From the NCBI RefSeq assembly GCF_018398425.1, contig NZ_JADPMV010000002.1, forward strand, positions 620,001 through 684,000: a stretch of DNA of 64,000 nucleotides, written 5' to 3'. A program made the position numbers and the translations under genes. The notes under the pieces were generated by a model. That model did no database searches. It was not told the DNA's origin and saw nothing but the letters and a program-made list of their open reading frames with translations. Source of the stretch: Pseudomonas lalucatii (GTDB lineage: Bacteria; Pseudomonadota; Gammaproteobacteria; Pseudomonadales; Pseudomonadaceae). Positions 44,590 through 54,752 of this stretch are shown here, piece by piece (position 1 is the first letter of the stretch; each line of letters starts with the position of its first letter).

Positions 44590-45470
44590 TGTGGGCTCTC
44601 AGAATCGGGGATGTCCGCCAGGTGGCGCAGGCCGGCGAAGCCCCGCGGGTCGCGCATGAAACGCAGCATCACCTGGCGCCAGTCCGGGTCGGCAAAGGTT
44701 TGCACATGGCCGCCACGGGTCGGCTGGAACACCCGCGGCGGGGGCGCAGCTTGATACAAGCGCTCGCCGTTGGAAAGGGGCACCAGCGGATCGTCGATGC
44801 TGTGGAAGATCAGCAGCGGCAGCCCGACCAGCTTCGGCATCACGTGAATGGCGCTGTCGCCATCGGGCACCAGCCAGCTCAGCGGCGTGCGCAACGGCCG
44901 GGTCAGCCAGCTGGTGCCGAGGGCATGGCGGGCGACCTCGCGGTAGCTGGCCGGCACGCCGTCGAGGACCAGGGCGCTCAGCTGGGCGCGCCGCCGCGGC
45001 CGCTCGGCCAGGTAATGGGCGGCCAGGGCGCCGCCCAGGCTCTGGCCGAGGACGTACAGCGGCCTGTCGCGGACCGGCGGGGCGCGCTCCAGCCAGGCGA
45101 AGGCCGCCTCCAGGTCCTGGTACACCGCCGGCAGGCTCGGCGCCCCCTCGGACAGGCCGTAGCCGCGGTAGTCCAGCATCAGGACCTGGTAGCCCTGCTC
45201 CGGCAACCACCAGATGCCGCCGAGGTGGCTGGCCAGGTTGCCGCCATTGCCGTGCAGGTGCAGCACCGTGCCCCTGACCTCGACCCCGGCCTTGGCCGGT
45301 AGCCACCAGGCATGCAGACGGGTGCCGTCGGCGGCCCTCAGGTATTCGTCCTGGTAGTCCAGACGCGCCTTGGCCGGGGTGAACGGCAGGCCGCGCTCGG
45401 GATAGAACAGCAGTTCGCTGCAGCCGTGCAGGCAGAGCAGCACGGCCAGCAACCAGCAGCGCCGCCTCAC
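44586..45470 (-). CDS. Alpha/beta-hydrolase lipoprotein
   Basis: A 294-residue hydrolase with a lipoprotein signal (lipobox LHGC, Cys17). The nucleophile elbow is GQSLGG, the oxyanion region LHLHGNGGN, the acid probably Asp in HSIDDPLVP and the histidine in RGGHVQTF. It is similar to the ABHD13/17 (Bem46) group. The substrate is unknown. It starts at GTG 45470, overlapping the AIM24-like stop as GTGA, with GGAGG just before it. It is attached to the periplasmic face of a membrane. Confidence 0.78.
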   Translation of the reverse strand: MRRRCWLLAVLLCLHGCSELLFYPERGLPFTPAKARLDYQDEYLRAADGTRLHAWWLPAKAGVEVRGTVLHLHGNGGNLASHLGGIWWLPEQGYQVLMLDYRGYGLSEGAPSLPAVYQDLEAAFAWLERAPPVRDRPLYVLGQSLGGALAAHYLAERPRRRAQLSALVLDGVPASYREVARHALGTSWLTRPLRTPLSWLVPDGDSAIHVMPKLVGLPLLIFHSIDDPLVPLSNGERLYQAAPPPRVFQPTRGGHVQTFADPDWRQVMLRFMRDPRGFAGLRHLADIPDSESPQ

Positions 45471-46213
45471 TTGCCTCCGGCGCGTACTTCTTCACGCGCC
45501 TTGAAGGTCGCCTCGTACACGCGCTCGGCCAGGCGCGAGAACGGCAGGCTCTGAATCCACACGGTTCCGCTGCCCTTGAGCGTCGCCAGGAGGATGCCCT
45601 CGCCACCGAACAGCATGCTCTTCAGGCCGCCGGCCAGGGCGATGTCGTAGTCGATCCCCGCGCTGAACGCCACCAGGCAGCCGGTGTCCAGGCGCAGGGT
45701 CTCGTCGTGCAGCTCCTTGCGGATCACCGTGCCGCCGGCATGCACGAAGGCCAGGCCGTCGCCCTCGAGCTTCTGCAGGATAAAGCCCTCGCCGCCGAAG
45801 AAACCGGCGCCCAGGCGCTTGTTGAAGCTGATGCCGAGCGCCGTGCCGTGGGCCGCGCAGAGGAAGGCGTCCTTCTGGCAGATCAGCCGGCCACCCACTT
45901 CGGCCAGCTGGATCGGCACCACGGTCCCCGGATAGGGCGCGGCGAAAGCCACCCGCGCCGGCCGCGCGCCGGCGTTGGAAAAATGCGTCATGAACAGCGA
46001 CTCGCCGGTGAGCAGGCGCTTGCCGGCACCCCACAGCTTGCCCAGCACCCCGCTCGCCGAACCGTCACCCATCCGCGTCTCGAAGCGCACGCCCTCGGTC
46101 ATGTAATTCATTACCCCGGCCTCGGCGATCACCGTCTCGCCCGGGTCGAGGATGATTTCCACGCTCTGCGCCGCGGTGCCGAGGATTTCGTAATCGAGCG
46201 GGTGGCTGGGCAT
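45467..46213 (-). CDS. AIM24 / TIGR00266 family protein
   Basis: A 248-residue beta-rich protein of the AIM24 family (also TIGR00266). Visible family features are [33 protein letters not shown] and the glycine-rich [14 protein letters not shown]. Its function in bacteria is not settled; in yeast AIM24 has a mitochondrial role. It is the first gene of a unit with the lipoprotein hydrolase and the small membrane protein, starts at ATG 46213, and has AGGAG nearby. Confidence 0.8.
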   Translation of the reverse strand: MPSHPLDYEILGTAAQSVEIILDPGETVIAEAGVMNYMTEGVRFETRMGDGSASGVLGKLWGAGKRLLTGESLFMTHFSNAGARPARVAFAAPYPGTVVPIQLAEVGGRLICQKDAFLCAAHGTALGISFNKRLGAGFFGGEGFILQKLEGDGLAFVHAGGTVIRKELHDETLRLDTGCLVAFSAGIDYDIALAGGLKSMLFGGEGILLATLKGSGTVWIQSLPFSRLAERVYEATFKAREEVRAGGK

Positions 46214-46309
46214 TCGAGACTCCTGCCGATGAGAGCGAGCGCCTGCCCGCAGGGTCAGGCGCGTCGAGCGCGAAACTCAGGCCGGGCGCACCCCGCCTGA
46301 ACCGGGCGC

Positions 46310-47605
46310 CTAGAGGATATTGGCGTAGTCGGCCTCGATCCGGTCCAGGCTCAGATGGTTGAGGAAGTTGGAGAAACACATCCACGCCGACAGCGAGTTG
46401 AGGTCGCTGAATTGCGGCGGCAGGTACTTCGGCGCCACCACCAGGCCCTCGTCGACCAGCTGGCGCAGGGTGCGCATGTCCTCAAGAGTGGTCTTGCCAC
46501 AGAACAGCAGCGGAATCTGCTCCAGCTTGCCCTTGCGCACGGCCAGCTGGATGTAGTTGTAGACCATGATGAAACCCTTCAAATAGGACAGGTCCTTGGT
46601 GAAGGGTAGTCCGGTCGGGGACGATCCGCGAAAGGCGCGGCTGGCATTGCTGTAGCTGTCCTCCAGGCTGAAACCCTGCTCGCGGTAGAAGCCACACACT
46701 TGGAGGAAGTCGGCGCCCTCCTCGGCCATGTGGATGGCGCGGGTGCGGTTGGTCAGCTTGCGCAGGCGGGTCGGGTAGGAGGCGAAGGCGATCACCTCCA
46801 TGAGGATCGCCAGGCCCTCCTGGGTCACGGTGGACGAGGGCGGCCCCTTGGCCAGGAAGGTACAGATGGGCTGGTTCTGTCCGTTCAGCGTGGTCGCCAC
46901 ATGCACCAGGCCCTCGTGCACCTCCAGGGCCTTGACGTCGCGCTCGTTGAACTTGGCGTCGGTGCGGATCTTGATGTAGTCGGCGCCGGCCGCCGCGTCG
47001 GCGAGGATGCCGTCGGACTCGAACACCCGGATGGTCTCCTCCGCCTCGCCGAACACCTTGTTCAGGCGATGCTGCAGCAGATCGACCGCCTGCTTGGCGC
47101 AGAGGTTCTTCGGCTCGTCCTCGAGGTCGCCGCGACGGTCGATGTTGTTCAGGAACTCGGAGAACATCAACCCCAGGTCGGAGAGGGTCGGGTCGCCGGC
47201 GTGGAAGGCGTCGGACGCCGCGCCGTAGAGGTCCTGGGAGATCAGGCCGAAATCCTCGGTGCCGCGCGCCTCGAGCATGCGGATGACCATGCGGTACTCG
47301 CGGCACATGCGCCGCATGATCTGGCCGACCGGGTTGAACTGGCCGAGCTGACGGGTGATGTCGCGCTCGATGTTCTGGAATTCCAGCTTCTTCGCCGCGG
47401 TGTCGAACGCCAGCGGGCGCCCGGCATAGTAGTCGCGATCCACCGCCGGCAGCTGCTTGCCCTTGTGCTTGAGAAAGTCGGCGCGGATGGTGTCGTCCCA
47501 CTTCACCGCATCCAGCACGCGGATCGGCGTCTGCGCCTCGACGATGCGGTCGGACAGCCCGCGCACCGTCAGTTGGTAGTCACCCAGCTCGTTGAGACTG
47601 TTCAT
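46310..47605 (-). CDS. DUF1704 / QEGLA-motif metallopeptidase-like protein
   Basis: A 431-residue DUF1704 protein, usually labelled flavohemoglobin expression-modulating QEGLA motif protein. His230-Glu231-x3-His235 (HEGLVH) is an HExxxH metal site, and Glu263 in QEGLA is a plausible third ligand. Eukaryotic relatives (MATCAP/tyrosine carboxypeptidases) are metallopeptidases, so a peptidase role is reasonable but not shown for the bacterial family. It starts at ATG 47605 behind GAGGAA, 42 bases after the lipoprotein gene stop, on the same strand. Confidence 0.82.
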   Translation of the reverse strand: MNSLNELGDYQLTVRGLSDRIVEAQTPIRVLDAVKWDDTIRADFLKHKGKQLPAVDRDYYAGRPLAFDTAAKKLEFQNIERDITRQLGQFNPVGQIMRRMCREYRMVIRMLEARGTEDFGLISQDLYGAASDAFHAGDPTLSDLGLMFSEFLNNIDRRGDLEDEPKNLCAKQAVDLLQHRLNKVFGEAEETIRVFESDGILADAAAGADYIKIRTDAKFNERDVKALEVHEGLVHVATTLNGQNQPICTFLAKGPPSSTVTQEGLAILMEVIAFASYPTRLRKLTNRTRAIHMAEEGADFLQVCGFYREQGFSLEDSYSNASRAFRGSSPTGLPFTKDLSYLKGFIMVYNYIQLAVRKGKLEQIPLLFCGKTTLEDMRTLRQLVDEGLVVAPKYLPPQFSDLNSLSAWMCFSNFLNHLSLDRIEADYANIL

Positions 47606-47647
47606 TGATTCCTCGTTGTGGCGCCCGCTCGCCGGGAGCGGGGCGAA

Positions 47648-48199
47648 TTACTGGCCGACGCGCTGGTAGCGCGCGACTTCGACGAAGACGTCCGAATTGG
47701 CCGGGTCGTCGAGGTAGGCGAACACCTGCTCCAGCGGGCTGGTGATCAGGGCGCCCTCGCCCTGCGGGGTCTCCACCGCCTCGCCCTCCAGCACGCCCTG
47801 CTCCAGCTCCTGGAGGATGCGGTCGACATCCAGGCTGTAGAGCAGCAGCTCGTTGCCGGTGGTCAGCTCGAACCCGGCGATGGCGAAGTTCGCCCCCATG
47901 CGCTTCGGCAGGCCGACCGAGAGGTACCAGCGGCGGCCATGGTGGGCCACGGTGAAACCGTATTGCTTGAGGCTGTCGAGGTTCTCCGGGTCGTCCACGT
48001 AGGTCTCGGCCTTGTAGACGTTGGAGCCGGCCCGGCTGATGCGCAGGAACAGCCGCTCGCCCCACTCGTTGGTGCGCGCCCACTCGCCGAGCAGCGGTAT
48101 GGGCGCCGCCTCGTTGGCCGGGATCGGGTCCTTGAACGTGACCAGGCAGCCACTCAGTAGCAGGAAGGACAAGGCGACCACCATACGCCAGGCTCTCAT
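47648..48199 (-). CDS. Hypothetical lipoprotein
   Basis: A 183-residue protein with a lipoprotein signal (VALSFLLLSGC, Cys18). The mature part has a WxRTNEWGERLFLRIS strand pattern and resembles a small beta domain; I do not recognise a family. It precedes the DUF1704 gene on the same strand and may be co-transcribed. Position +2 after the cysteine is leucine, so outer-membrane sorting is likely. Confidence 0.65.
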   Translation of the reverse strand: MRAWRMVVALSFLLLSGCLVTFKDPIPANEAAPIPLLGEWARTNEWGERLFLRISRAGSNVYKAETYVDDPENLDSLKQYGFTVAHHGRRWYLSVGLPKRMGANFAIAGFELTTGNELLLYSLDVDRILQELEQGVLEGEAVETPQGEGALITSPLEQVFAYLDDPANSDVFVEVARYQRVGQ

Positions 48200-48265
48200 T
48201 ACGCTCTCCTTGTGAAACGCTTCGGCATCGCGCCGGTCGGCCCCAGCGGCCCTTCCTTTAAGACA

Positions 48266-48285
48266 AACCCCGCCGCGGCGGGGTT
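48266..48285 (-). terminator. Intrinsic terminator of the tetR gene
   Basis: AACCCCGCC (48266-48274) and GGCGGGGTT (48277-48285) form a 9-bp stem with a 2-base loop; on the minus strand it is followed by TTTGTCTT. It lies 84 bases past the TetR stop and before the lipoprotein start. Confidence 0.8.
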
Positions 48286-48368
48286 CGGTGCGAGGCCATG
48301 CCCCATTTATAACTTAAGCGTATAACACAGTCGCTCGCCCGGAGTCCGTGCCGGTTCGGCGAACGAGC

Positions 48369-49082
48369 TCAGAGCCCCAGCACCAAGTGCATATAGCGTT
48401 TAAGAATGGCCAACATGCCCTGGTTGTCCAGATGCTCGACGCCGTCGAGCAGGCCCTGGTACTCCATGCGCCGGATGATCGCGGTCAACAGCTGGGCATC
48501 CTGCTCCGGCTGGTGCGAACCGAGCACCTGGAAGAAACGGATGACGCCCTGGGAGAGGATCTGCCCGTGGGCGCGCACCAGCTCGTGCAGGCCCGGATTG
48601 AGCAATGCCTCCTGGTGGAACGCCTGCTCGGCGAGCAGGTGCTCGCGGCGATTGACCAACTGGTAGCGCACGTACTCCACCGCCAGGCGGGCGATCTCGT
48701 CGGCCAGGTGGCGGCGCGCCTCGGGGGTGCCGTCCAGATTGCCGACCAGCTCCTGCAGCACGCCCTCGGTACTGCTCCAGAACTTCGCCATATAGGCGGC
48801 GCTGCGCTCGACGAACTGGGCGAAGGTATCGGTGATCAGGTCGTCGATGTCTTTGAAGTAGTAGGTGGTGGCCGACAGGGGCACGCCCGCCTCGGCCGCC
48901 ACCGCGCGGTGGCGCACGGCACGCACGCCCTCGCGCACGATGATGCGCATGGCCGCGTCGAGGATCGCCTGGCGGCGCTGTTCGCTGCCTTGCCGACTGG
49001 CCTTGCGCCCCAGGTACTGGACGCTTTCGGCGACGGCGCTGGCCACGCGGGCGGCATTTTCTGGAACGGGCACATGGGACAC
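48369..49082 (-). CDS. TetR-family transcriptional regulator
   Basis: A 237-residue TetR regulator. The DNA-binding part (about 35-85) has AILDAAMRIIVREGVRAVRH and GVPLSATTYYFKDIDDL. The C-terminal domain is not assigned. It starts at GTG 49082 with AGGAGG 10 bases before it; a longer frame to 49163 has no such site. It lies just after lysS, as in P. aeruginosa as I recall. Targets unknown. Confidence 0.8.
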   Translation of the reverse strand: MSHVPVPENAARVASAVAESVQYLGRKASRQGSEQRRQAILDAAMRIIVREGVRAVRHRAVAAEAGVPLSATTYYFKDIDDLITDTFAQFVERSAAYMAKFWSSTEGVLQELVGNLDGTPEARRHLADEIARLAVEYVRYQLVNRREHLLAEQAFHQEALLNPGLHELVRAHGQILSQGVIRFFQVLGSHQPEQDAQLLTAIIRRMEYQGLLDGVEHLDNQGMLAILKRYMHLVLGL

Positions 49083-49165
49083 GACGGGCAAACCTCCTGC
49101 GCGATCGTACTGACTTCGGCTGCGCTGTTCAGTCTCTAGGATAATGCCACGCGCCGGTGACAAAA

Positions 49166-49185
49166 AAGCCGCCCGGAGGCGGCTT
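49166..49185 (-). terminator. Intrinsic terminator of lysS
   Basis: AAGCCGCC (49166-49173) and GGCGGCTT (49178-49185) form an 8-bp stem with a 4-base loop, followed on the minus strand by six T. It starts 12 bases past the lysS stop. Confidence 0.92.
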
Positions 49186-49196
49186 GTTTTCGTGCA

Positions 49197-50705
49197 TCAG
49201 GCCTGCGGGCGCATGTGCGGGAAGAGGATCACGTCGCGAATCGACGGCGCATCGGTGAGCAGCATGACCAGACGGTCGATGCCGATGCCCTCGCCGGCGG
49301 TCGGCGGCATGCCGTACTCCAGGGCGCGGACGAAGTCGGCGTCGTAGTGCATGGCCTCGTCGTCGCCGGCGTCCTTGTCCGCCACCTGGGCCATGAAGCG
49401 CTCGGCCTGGTCCTCGGCATCGTTCAGCTCGGAGTAGGCGTTGGCGATCTCGCGGCCGCCGATGAACAGCTCGAAGCGGTCGGTGACGCTCGGGTCCTGG
49501 TCGTTGCGCCGGGCCAGCGGCGACACCTCGAAGGGGTACTGGGTGATGAAGGTCGGCTGCTCCAGCTTGTGCTCGACCAGCTCCTCGAAAATCATCACCT
49601 GCAGCTTGCCCAGGCCCTCGAAGCCCAGCACCTTGGCGCCGGCCGCCTTGGCGATGGCACGGGCCTTGTCGATGTCGCGCAGGTCCTGCGCGCTGATCTC
49701 GGGGTTGAACTTGAGGATGGAGTCGAACACCGACAACCGGGCGAAGGGCTCGCCGAAGTGGAACACCTTGCCCTGGTAGGGCACGTCGGTGCTGCCCAGC
49801 ACCAGCAGGGCCAGCTCGCGGAACAGTTCCTCGGTCAGGTCCATGTTGTCTTCGTAGTCGGCGTAGGCCTGGTAGAACTCGAGCATGGTGAACTCGGGGT
49901 TGTGCCGGGTCGACACGCCCTCGTTGCGGAAGTTGCGGTTGATCTCGAAGACCTTCTCGAAGCCGCCGACCACCAGGCGCTTGAGGTACAGCTCCGGGGC
50001 GATGCGCAGGAACATCTGCATGTCCAGGGCGTTGTGGTGGGTCTCGAACGGCTTGGCCGCGGCGCCGCCGGGGATGCTCTGCAGCATCGGCGTCTCCACT
50101 TCGAGGAAGTCGCGCTGCATGAGGAAGTTGCGGATATGGGCGATCACCTGGGAGCGCACGCGGAAGCTGTGGCGCACCTCCTCGTTGACCATCAGGTCGA
50201 CGTAGCGCTGGCGATAGCGCTGCTCGGTGTCGGTCAGGCCGTGGAACTTGTCCGGCAGCGGGCGCAGCGACTTGGTCAGCAGGCGCACCTCGGTCATTTC
50301 CACGAACAGGTCGCCCTTGCCGGAACGGGCCAGGGTGCCCTCGGCGGCGATGATGTCGCCCAGGTCCCAGTGCTTGACCGCTTCCAGGGTCTCGGCCGGC
50401 AGGGTCTTGCGGTTGACGTAGAGCTGGATGCGCCCGCTCATGTCCTGGATCACCATGAAGGCGCCGCGGTTGAGCATGATGCGCCCGGCGACCTTGACCG
50501 GAATGGCGGCCTCGGCCAGGGCCTCCTTGGAGGCGTCGACGTACTGTTTCTGCAGGTCCGCGCAGTAGCAGGTACGGCGGAAGTCATTGGGGAAGGGATT
50601 GCCCTGCTCGCGCAAGGCGGCGAGCTTTTCCTTGCGCTGGGCAATCAGCTTGTTTTCTTCCTGTTGCAGTTCGTGCTGGTCGTGGTCGAGAGGTTGGTCG
50701 CTCAT
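49197..50705 (-). CDS. lysS: Lysyl-tRNA synthetase, class II
   Basis: A 502-residue class II synthetase. An N-terminal OB-fold anticodon domain (about 65-170, [18 protein letters not shown]) is followed by motif 2 ([18 protein letters not shown]) and motif 3 ([12 protein letters not shown]). It charges tRNA-Lys. It starts at ATG 50705 behind the prfB gene (138-base gap) on the same strand, the prfB-lysS arrangement common in gammaproteobacteria. Confidence 0.96.
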   Translation of the reverse strand: MSDQPLDHDQHELQQEENKLIAQRKEKLAALREQGNPFPNDFRRTCYCADLQKQYVDASKEALAEAAIPVKVAGRIMLNRGAFMVIQDMSGRIQLYVNRKTLPAETLEAVKHWDLGDIIAAEGTLARSGKGDLFVEMTEVRLLTKSLRPLPDKFHGLTDTEQRYRQRYVDLMVNEEVRHSFRVRSQVIAHIRNFLMQRDFLEVETPMLQSIPGGAAAKPFETHHNALDMQMFLRIAPELYLKRLVVGGFEKVFEINRNFRNEGVSTRHNPEFTMLEFYQAYADYEDNMDLTEELFRELALLVLGSTDVPYQGKVFHFGEPFARLSVFDSILKFNPEISAQDLRDIDKARAIAKAAGAKVLGFEGLGKLQVMIFEELVEHKLEQPTFITQYPFEVSPLARRNDQDPSVTDRFELFIGGREIANAYSELNDAEDQAERFMAQVADKDAGDDEAMHYDADFVRALEYGMPPTAGEGIGIDRLVMLLTDAPSIRDVILFPHMRPQA

Positions 50706-50843
50706 GGTCTGTCGTCTATTCCTGTAACCCTAGGTTGGCGCTGAGCGCAGCGATGCCCAACATCCGGCCTCTGGGCCGGCCTGCTACGCGCATGCAGCGC
50801 CGCTCGTCGGGCCTGACGCGGCCCGACCTGCATGGCGTGAGTG

Positions 50844-51939
50844 TTACAGCCCCTGTTTCAGGCTGGCCTCGAGGTACTCGTCGATATCGCCGTCGAGCAC
50901 GTTGACGCAATCGCTTCGCTCGATATTGGTGCGCAGATCCTTGATCCGCGACTGGTCGAGCACATAGGAGCGGATCTGGTGGCCCCAGCCGATGTCCGAC
51001 TTGGAGTCTTCCAGGGCCTGGGAGGCGGCGTTGCGCTTCTGCATCTCCTGCTCGTACAACTTGGCCCGCAGCATCTTCATGGCGGTGTCCTTGTTGGCGT
51101 GCTGGGAGCGCTCGTTCTGGCAGCTGACCACGGTATTGGTCGGCACGTGGGTGATACGCACCGCCGAGTCGGTGGTGTTGACGTGCTGACCGCCGGCCCC
51201 GGAGGAGCGGTAGGTGTCGATGCGCAGATCGGCCGGGTTGATCTCGATCTCGATGTTGTCGTCGATTTCCGGGGAGACGAACACCGCGGTGAACGAGGTG
51301 TGGCGGCGGTTGCCGGAGTCGAACGGGCTCTTGCGCACCAGGCGATGCACGCCGATCTCGGTGCGCAGCCAGCCGAAGGCGTATTCGCCCTTGATATGCA
51401 CTGTGGCGCCCTTGATGCCCGCCACTTCGCCGGCGGACAGCTCCATGATGGTGGCGTCGAAGCCACGCTTGTCGGCCCAGCGCAGGTACATGCGCAGCAG
51501 CATGTTGGCCCAGTCCTGGGCCTCGGTGCCGCCGGAGCCGGCCTGGATGTCCAGGTAGGCGTTGTTCGGGTCCATCTCGCCGCTGAACATGCGGCGGAAT
51601 TCCAGCTTCTCGAGGATCCCGCGCAGGCGCGCGACCTCGACGGCGACGTCGTCGACGGCGCCCTGGTCGCCTTCCTCGGCGGCCATCTCCAGCAGGTCGC
51701 GGGAGTCGGCCAGGCTGCCGCCCAGGTCATCGAGGGTCTCGACGATCAGCGCCAGGGAGGCGCGCTCACGCCCCAGGTTCTGGGCGTATTCCGGGTCGTT
51801 CCAGACGTTCGGGTCTTCCAGCTCGCGGTTTACTTCGACCAGACGATCATGCTTGTGATCGTAGTCAAAGATACCCCCGAATAGTCTGGGTGCGCTCGGA
51901 CAGGTCCTTGATGCTGTTAAGGATCGGGTTGATTTCCAT
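50844..51939 (-). CDS. prfB: Peptide chain release factor 2, programmed +1 frameshift
   Basis: A 364-residue RF2 when the frameshift is made. The first 24 codons from ATG 51939 end at CTT TGA (stop at 51865-51867); shifting +1 gives CTT GAC TAC GAT and the main frame. GGQ is in SGAGGQHVN and the stop-recognition motif in [14 protein letters not shown]. It terminates translation at UGA and UAA. The frameshift needs slow UGA decoding, so RF2 controls its own level. Read without the shift, the protein stops after 24 residues. The longer open frame extending to 52076 has no coding meaning at its 5' end. Confidence 0.96.
51865..51880 (-). promoter_or_regulatory. prfB +1 programmed frameshift site
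   Basis: On the minus strand the site reads CGG GGG TAT CTT TGA C. The GGGGG run acts as an internal Shine-Dalgarno-like element three bases upstream of the slippery CTT, and UGA is the in-frame stop. This matches the conserved bacterial element, with CGG GGG in place of AGG GGG. Confidence 0.95.
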
Positions 51940-52202
51940 GGCAGGCGGCACTCGCAGGTCAAACTTTCGAAAAGCCGACGAGTATACCCCAGTCGGGCGG
52001 CGCCGACAGCCCACCCCGCCCCTTTGCGCCGAGCAGGGCGATACCCGGCGACAGTTCGTCGGATTCGCCGAGGCACACGCGCCGATATTGGCTAGCATCA
52101 CAGCATAATCCGATCAGTAATTGACGCCGTTTAGATGGCGCACCAGAAGAATAACCCGGTTGCAGGCTATGGATCAGCGACAGCCCAGCAGTAGTCCCGA
52201 CC

Positions 52203-52904
52203 ATGACACAAAACCGGCCGCCCAAGCTCCACGCCCCTGCCCTCCGCTATCTGCGCATCCTGCTGGCGACATTGCTGTGCGCCATTGCCGGCCCCGGTCG
52301 CGCCGAGCCGACATCCGCCCTCGGCTCGGCCATCGCCGAGGCCCGCCTGACCAGCTGGCATATCCTGATCGCCCGGGGGCGTGACGCGGACGAGCGCAGC
52401 AAGCTGGAGGCGGTCAACGATTTCATCAACAATGCCGTGGCGTTCGGCGACGATCTCGACATCTGGGGCGAGGAAGAGTACTGGGCGACGCCGCTGCAGA
52501 CCCTGACCCGCGGCCGCGGCGACTGCGAAGACTTCGCCATCGGCAAGTACTTCACCCTGGTGCGCATGGGCGTGCCCAGCGACAAGCTGCGCCTGACCTT
52601 CGTCAAGGCCCTGAGCCGCAATCAGGCGCACATGGTCTTGACCTACTACCCGACCCCCAACGCCCAGCCACTGGTCCTCGACAACCTCGAGCGCGACATC
52701 AGGCCTGCCGCCGAGCGCGGCGACCTGCTGCCGGTGTACGCCTTCAACCATCACGGCATCTTCCTGGCCAAGTCGCCGCAACAGAAATCCCGTCAGTCGC
52801 CACGGATGCTCTCGCGCTGGAGCGAGCTCAACGAACGCATCGTGGCCGACGGCGCCGGCCTGCCCGGCACCCCGGCACCCCGCCTGGACGGCGGGCAGGG
52901 CTGA
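52203..52904 (+). CDS. LapG-like transglutaminase-type cysteine peptidase (BTLCP)
   Basis: A 233-residue secreted protein with a signal peptide (ILLATLLCAIAGPGRA). The catalytic Cys is in GRGDCEDFAI, the His in QAHMVLTYY and the Asp in LVLDNL, the triad of bacterial transglutaminase-like cysteine peptidases (DUF920, the LapG group). LapG cleaves a surface adhesin under control of the c-di-GMP receptor LapD. No lapD or lapA is within the window, so it may be an orphan or a paralog. It converges with recJ, with 21 bases between stops. Confidence 0.82.
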   Translation: MTQNRPPKLHAPALRYLRILLATLLCAIAGPGRAEPTSALGSAIAEARLTSWHILIARGRDADERSKLEAVNDFINNAVAFGDDLDIWGEEEYWATPLQTLTRGRGDCEDFAIGKYFTLVRMGVPSDKLRLTFVKALSRNQAHMVLTYYPTPNAQPLVLDNLERDIRPAAERGDLLPVYAFNHHGIFLAKSPQQKSRQSPRMLSRWSELNERIVADGAGLPGTPAPRLDGGQG

Positions 52905-52925
52905 GGCTCATACCGGCAGCGCCGC

Positions 52926-54641
52926 TCAGCGCGGCGCCAGGTGCGCCACCAGCAGCTGCACGCTCTCCTGGCCGCGGTACTCGTTGACGTCGAGCTTGTA
53001 GGCCAGCTCGACCCAGCGCACCATCGGGTTGGGCCAGACCTCGCGGTCGACGTTGAAGGCGATGCCGTCCAGGGTGCGGCCGCCACACTCGGTCTTGAGC
53101 ACCAGCTTCAGGTGTTTGTCGCCCACCACGCGCTGCTGGACGATCTGGAACAGGCCGTGGAACAGCGGCTCGGGGAAATGCTGGCCCCAGGGCCCGGCAT
53201 GACGCAGTTCCTTGGCCAGGGGCAGGTGGAACTCCTCCACCGACAGGCAGCCATCGGACAGCAGGCGCCCGGTCAGGTCCTCCTCGCAGAGCTGGCGGCG
53301 CACCTCGGCATCGAAGGCCACGGCGAAAGCGCCGAAGTGCTCCTGCGGCAGCGACAGCCCGGCGGCCATGGCATGCCCGCCGAACTTGCTGATCAGCCCA
53401 GGGTGGCGAGCCGCCACCGCATCCAGGGCGTCGCGGATGTGCAAACCCGGCACCGAGCGCGCCGAGCCCTTGAGCACGCCCGCGCCGGCATCGGCGAAGG
53501 CGATGGCCGGGCGGTGGTAGCGCTCCTTCAGGCGCGAGGCGAGGATGCCGATCACCCCCTGATGCCAGTCCGCCTCGAACAGGCACAGGCCGAACGGCAG
53601 GCTTTCCACCGGCAGCTCCTTGAGCTGGGCCAGGGCCTCGCGCTGCATGCCCTGCTCGATGGCCTTGCGGTCCTGGTTGAGCTGGTCCAGCTGTACCGCC
53701 ATGTCGCGCGCCAGCGCCTCGTCCTCGCACAGCAGGCATTCGATGCCCAGGCTCATGTCGTCCAGGCGTCCGGCGGCGTTCAGGCGCGGCCCGAGGATGA
53801 AGCCCAGGTCGGTGGAGCTGATGCGCCCAGGGTCGCGCCCGGCCACCTCGAGGATCGCCCGCAGCCCGGGCCGGGCCCGGCCGGCGCGGATGCGCGCCAG
53901 GCCCTGATGCACCAGGATGCGGTTGTTGGCATCCAGCGGCACCACGTCGGCCACGCTGCCCAGAGCCACCAGATCGAGCAGTTCGGCCAGGTTCGGCTCG
54001 GCCACGCTGGCCCGGGCGAACCAGTCCAGCTCGCGCAGCCGCGCACGCAGGGCCAGCAGCACGTAGAACATCACGCCGACCCCGGCCATGGCCTTGCTCG
54101 GAAATTCGCAACCCGGCTGATTGGGGTTGACGATGGCGTCGGCCGCCGGCAGCTCGGGGCCGGGCAGGTGGTGATCGGTGACCAGCACCTTGAGCCCGGC
54201 AGCCTTGGCCGCCGCCACGCCCTCGACGCTGGAGATGCCGTTGTCCACGGTGATCAGCAATTGCGGCTGGCGCTCGAGGGCGACGGCGACGATTTCCGGG
54301 GTCAGGCCGTAGCCGTATTCGAAGCGATTGGGCACCAGGTAATCGACCTGGGCGGCACCGAGCAGGCGCAGGCCCAGCACCCCGACCGTACTGGCGGTGG
54401 CGCCGTCGGCGTCGAAGTCGCCGACGAGCAGCAGGCGCTGGCGCCGCTCCAGGGCCTCGACCAGCAGGGCAACCGCCGCCTCGATACCCTTGAGCTGCCG
54501 GTAGGGAATCAACCGCGCCAGGCCCTTGTCCAGCTCGGCCGCCGACTGCACGCCGCGGGCGGCGTAGAGACGGGTCAGCAGCGGCGGCAGATCGCCCAGG
54601 TCGGGCAGGGTTTCAGGCAGCGGGCGGGGTTCGATACGCAT
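52926..54641 (-). CDS. recJ: Single-stranded-DNA-specific exonuclease RecJ
   Basis: A 571-residue DHH-family 5'-3' exonuclease used in recombination and mismatch repair. Metal-binding motifs are VGDFDADGATAS, VDNGISS, TDHHLPG and NPNQPG; the DHHA1 part has GGHAMAAGLSL. The start ATG 54641 (RIEPRPLPE) was chosen over the in-frame ATG at 54725, whose leader does not look conserved. The length is normal. It follows yaeQ (111-base gap) on the same strand. Confidence 0.95.
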   Translation of the reverse strand: MRIEPRPLPETLPDLGDLPPLLTRLYAARGVQSAAELDKGLARLIPYRQLKGIEAAVALLVEALERRQRLLLVGDFDADGATASTVGVLGLRLLGAAQVDYLVPNRFEYGYGLTPEIVAVALERQPQLLITVDNGISSVEGVAAAKAAGLKVLVTDHHLPGPELPAADAIVNPNQPGCEFPSKAMAGVGVMFYVLLALRARLRELDWFARASVAEPNLAELLDLVALGSVADVVPLDANNRILVHQGLARIRAGRARPGLRAILEVAGRDPGRISSTDLGFILGPRLNAAGRLDDMSLGIECLLCEDEALARDMAVQLDQLNQDRKAIEQGMQREALAQLKELPVESLPFGLCLFEADWHQGVIGILASRLKERYHRPAIAFADAGAGVLKGSARSVPGLHIRDALDAVAARHPGLISKFGGHAMAAGLSLPQEHFGAFAVAFDAEVRRQLCEEDLTGRLLSDGCLSVEEFHLPLAKELRHAGPWGQHFPEPLFHGLFQIVQQRVVGDKHLKLVLKTECGGRTLDGIAFNVDREVWPNPMVRWVELAYKLDVNEYRGQESVQLLVAHLAPR

Positions 54642-54752
54642 CGGGGTTCCAGTATCTGTTCTATGCAAACAAACCGTGGGGCGGTAAACCGCGCTGCGAT
54701 TTCCACCGGAAGCCGGTGGAGGCAAACAGCGGCAGCCACCCCACGAAAGCGA

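Noticed and set aside
51940..52076. N-terminal extension of prfB
   Set aside because: This open stretch is upstream of the true ATG at 51939 and reads in the shifted frame; it has no conserved sequence.
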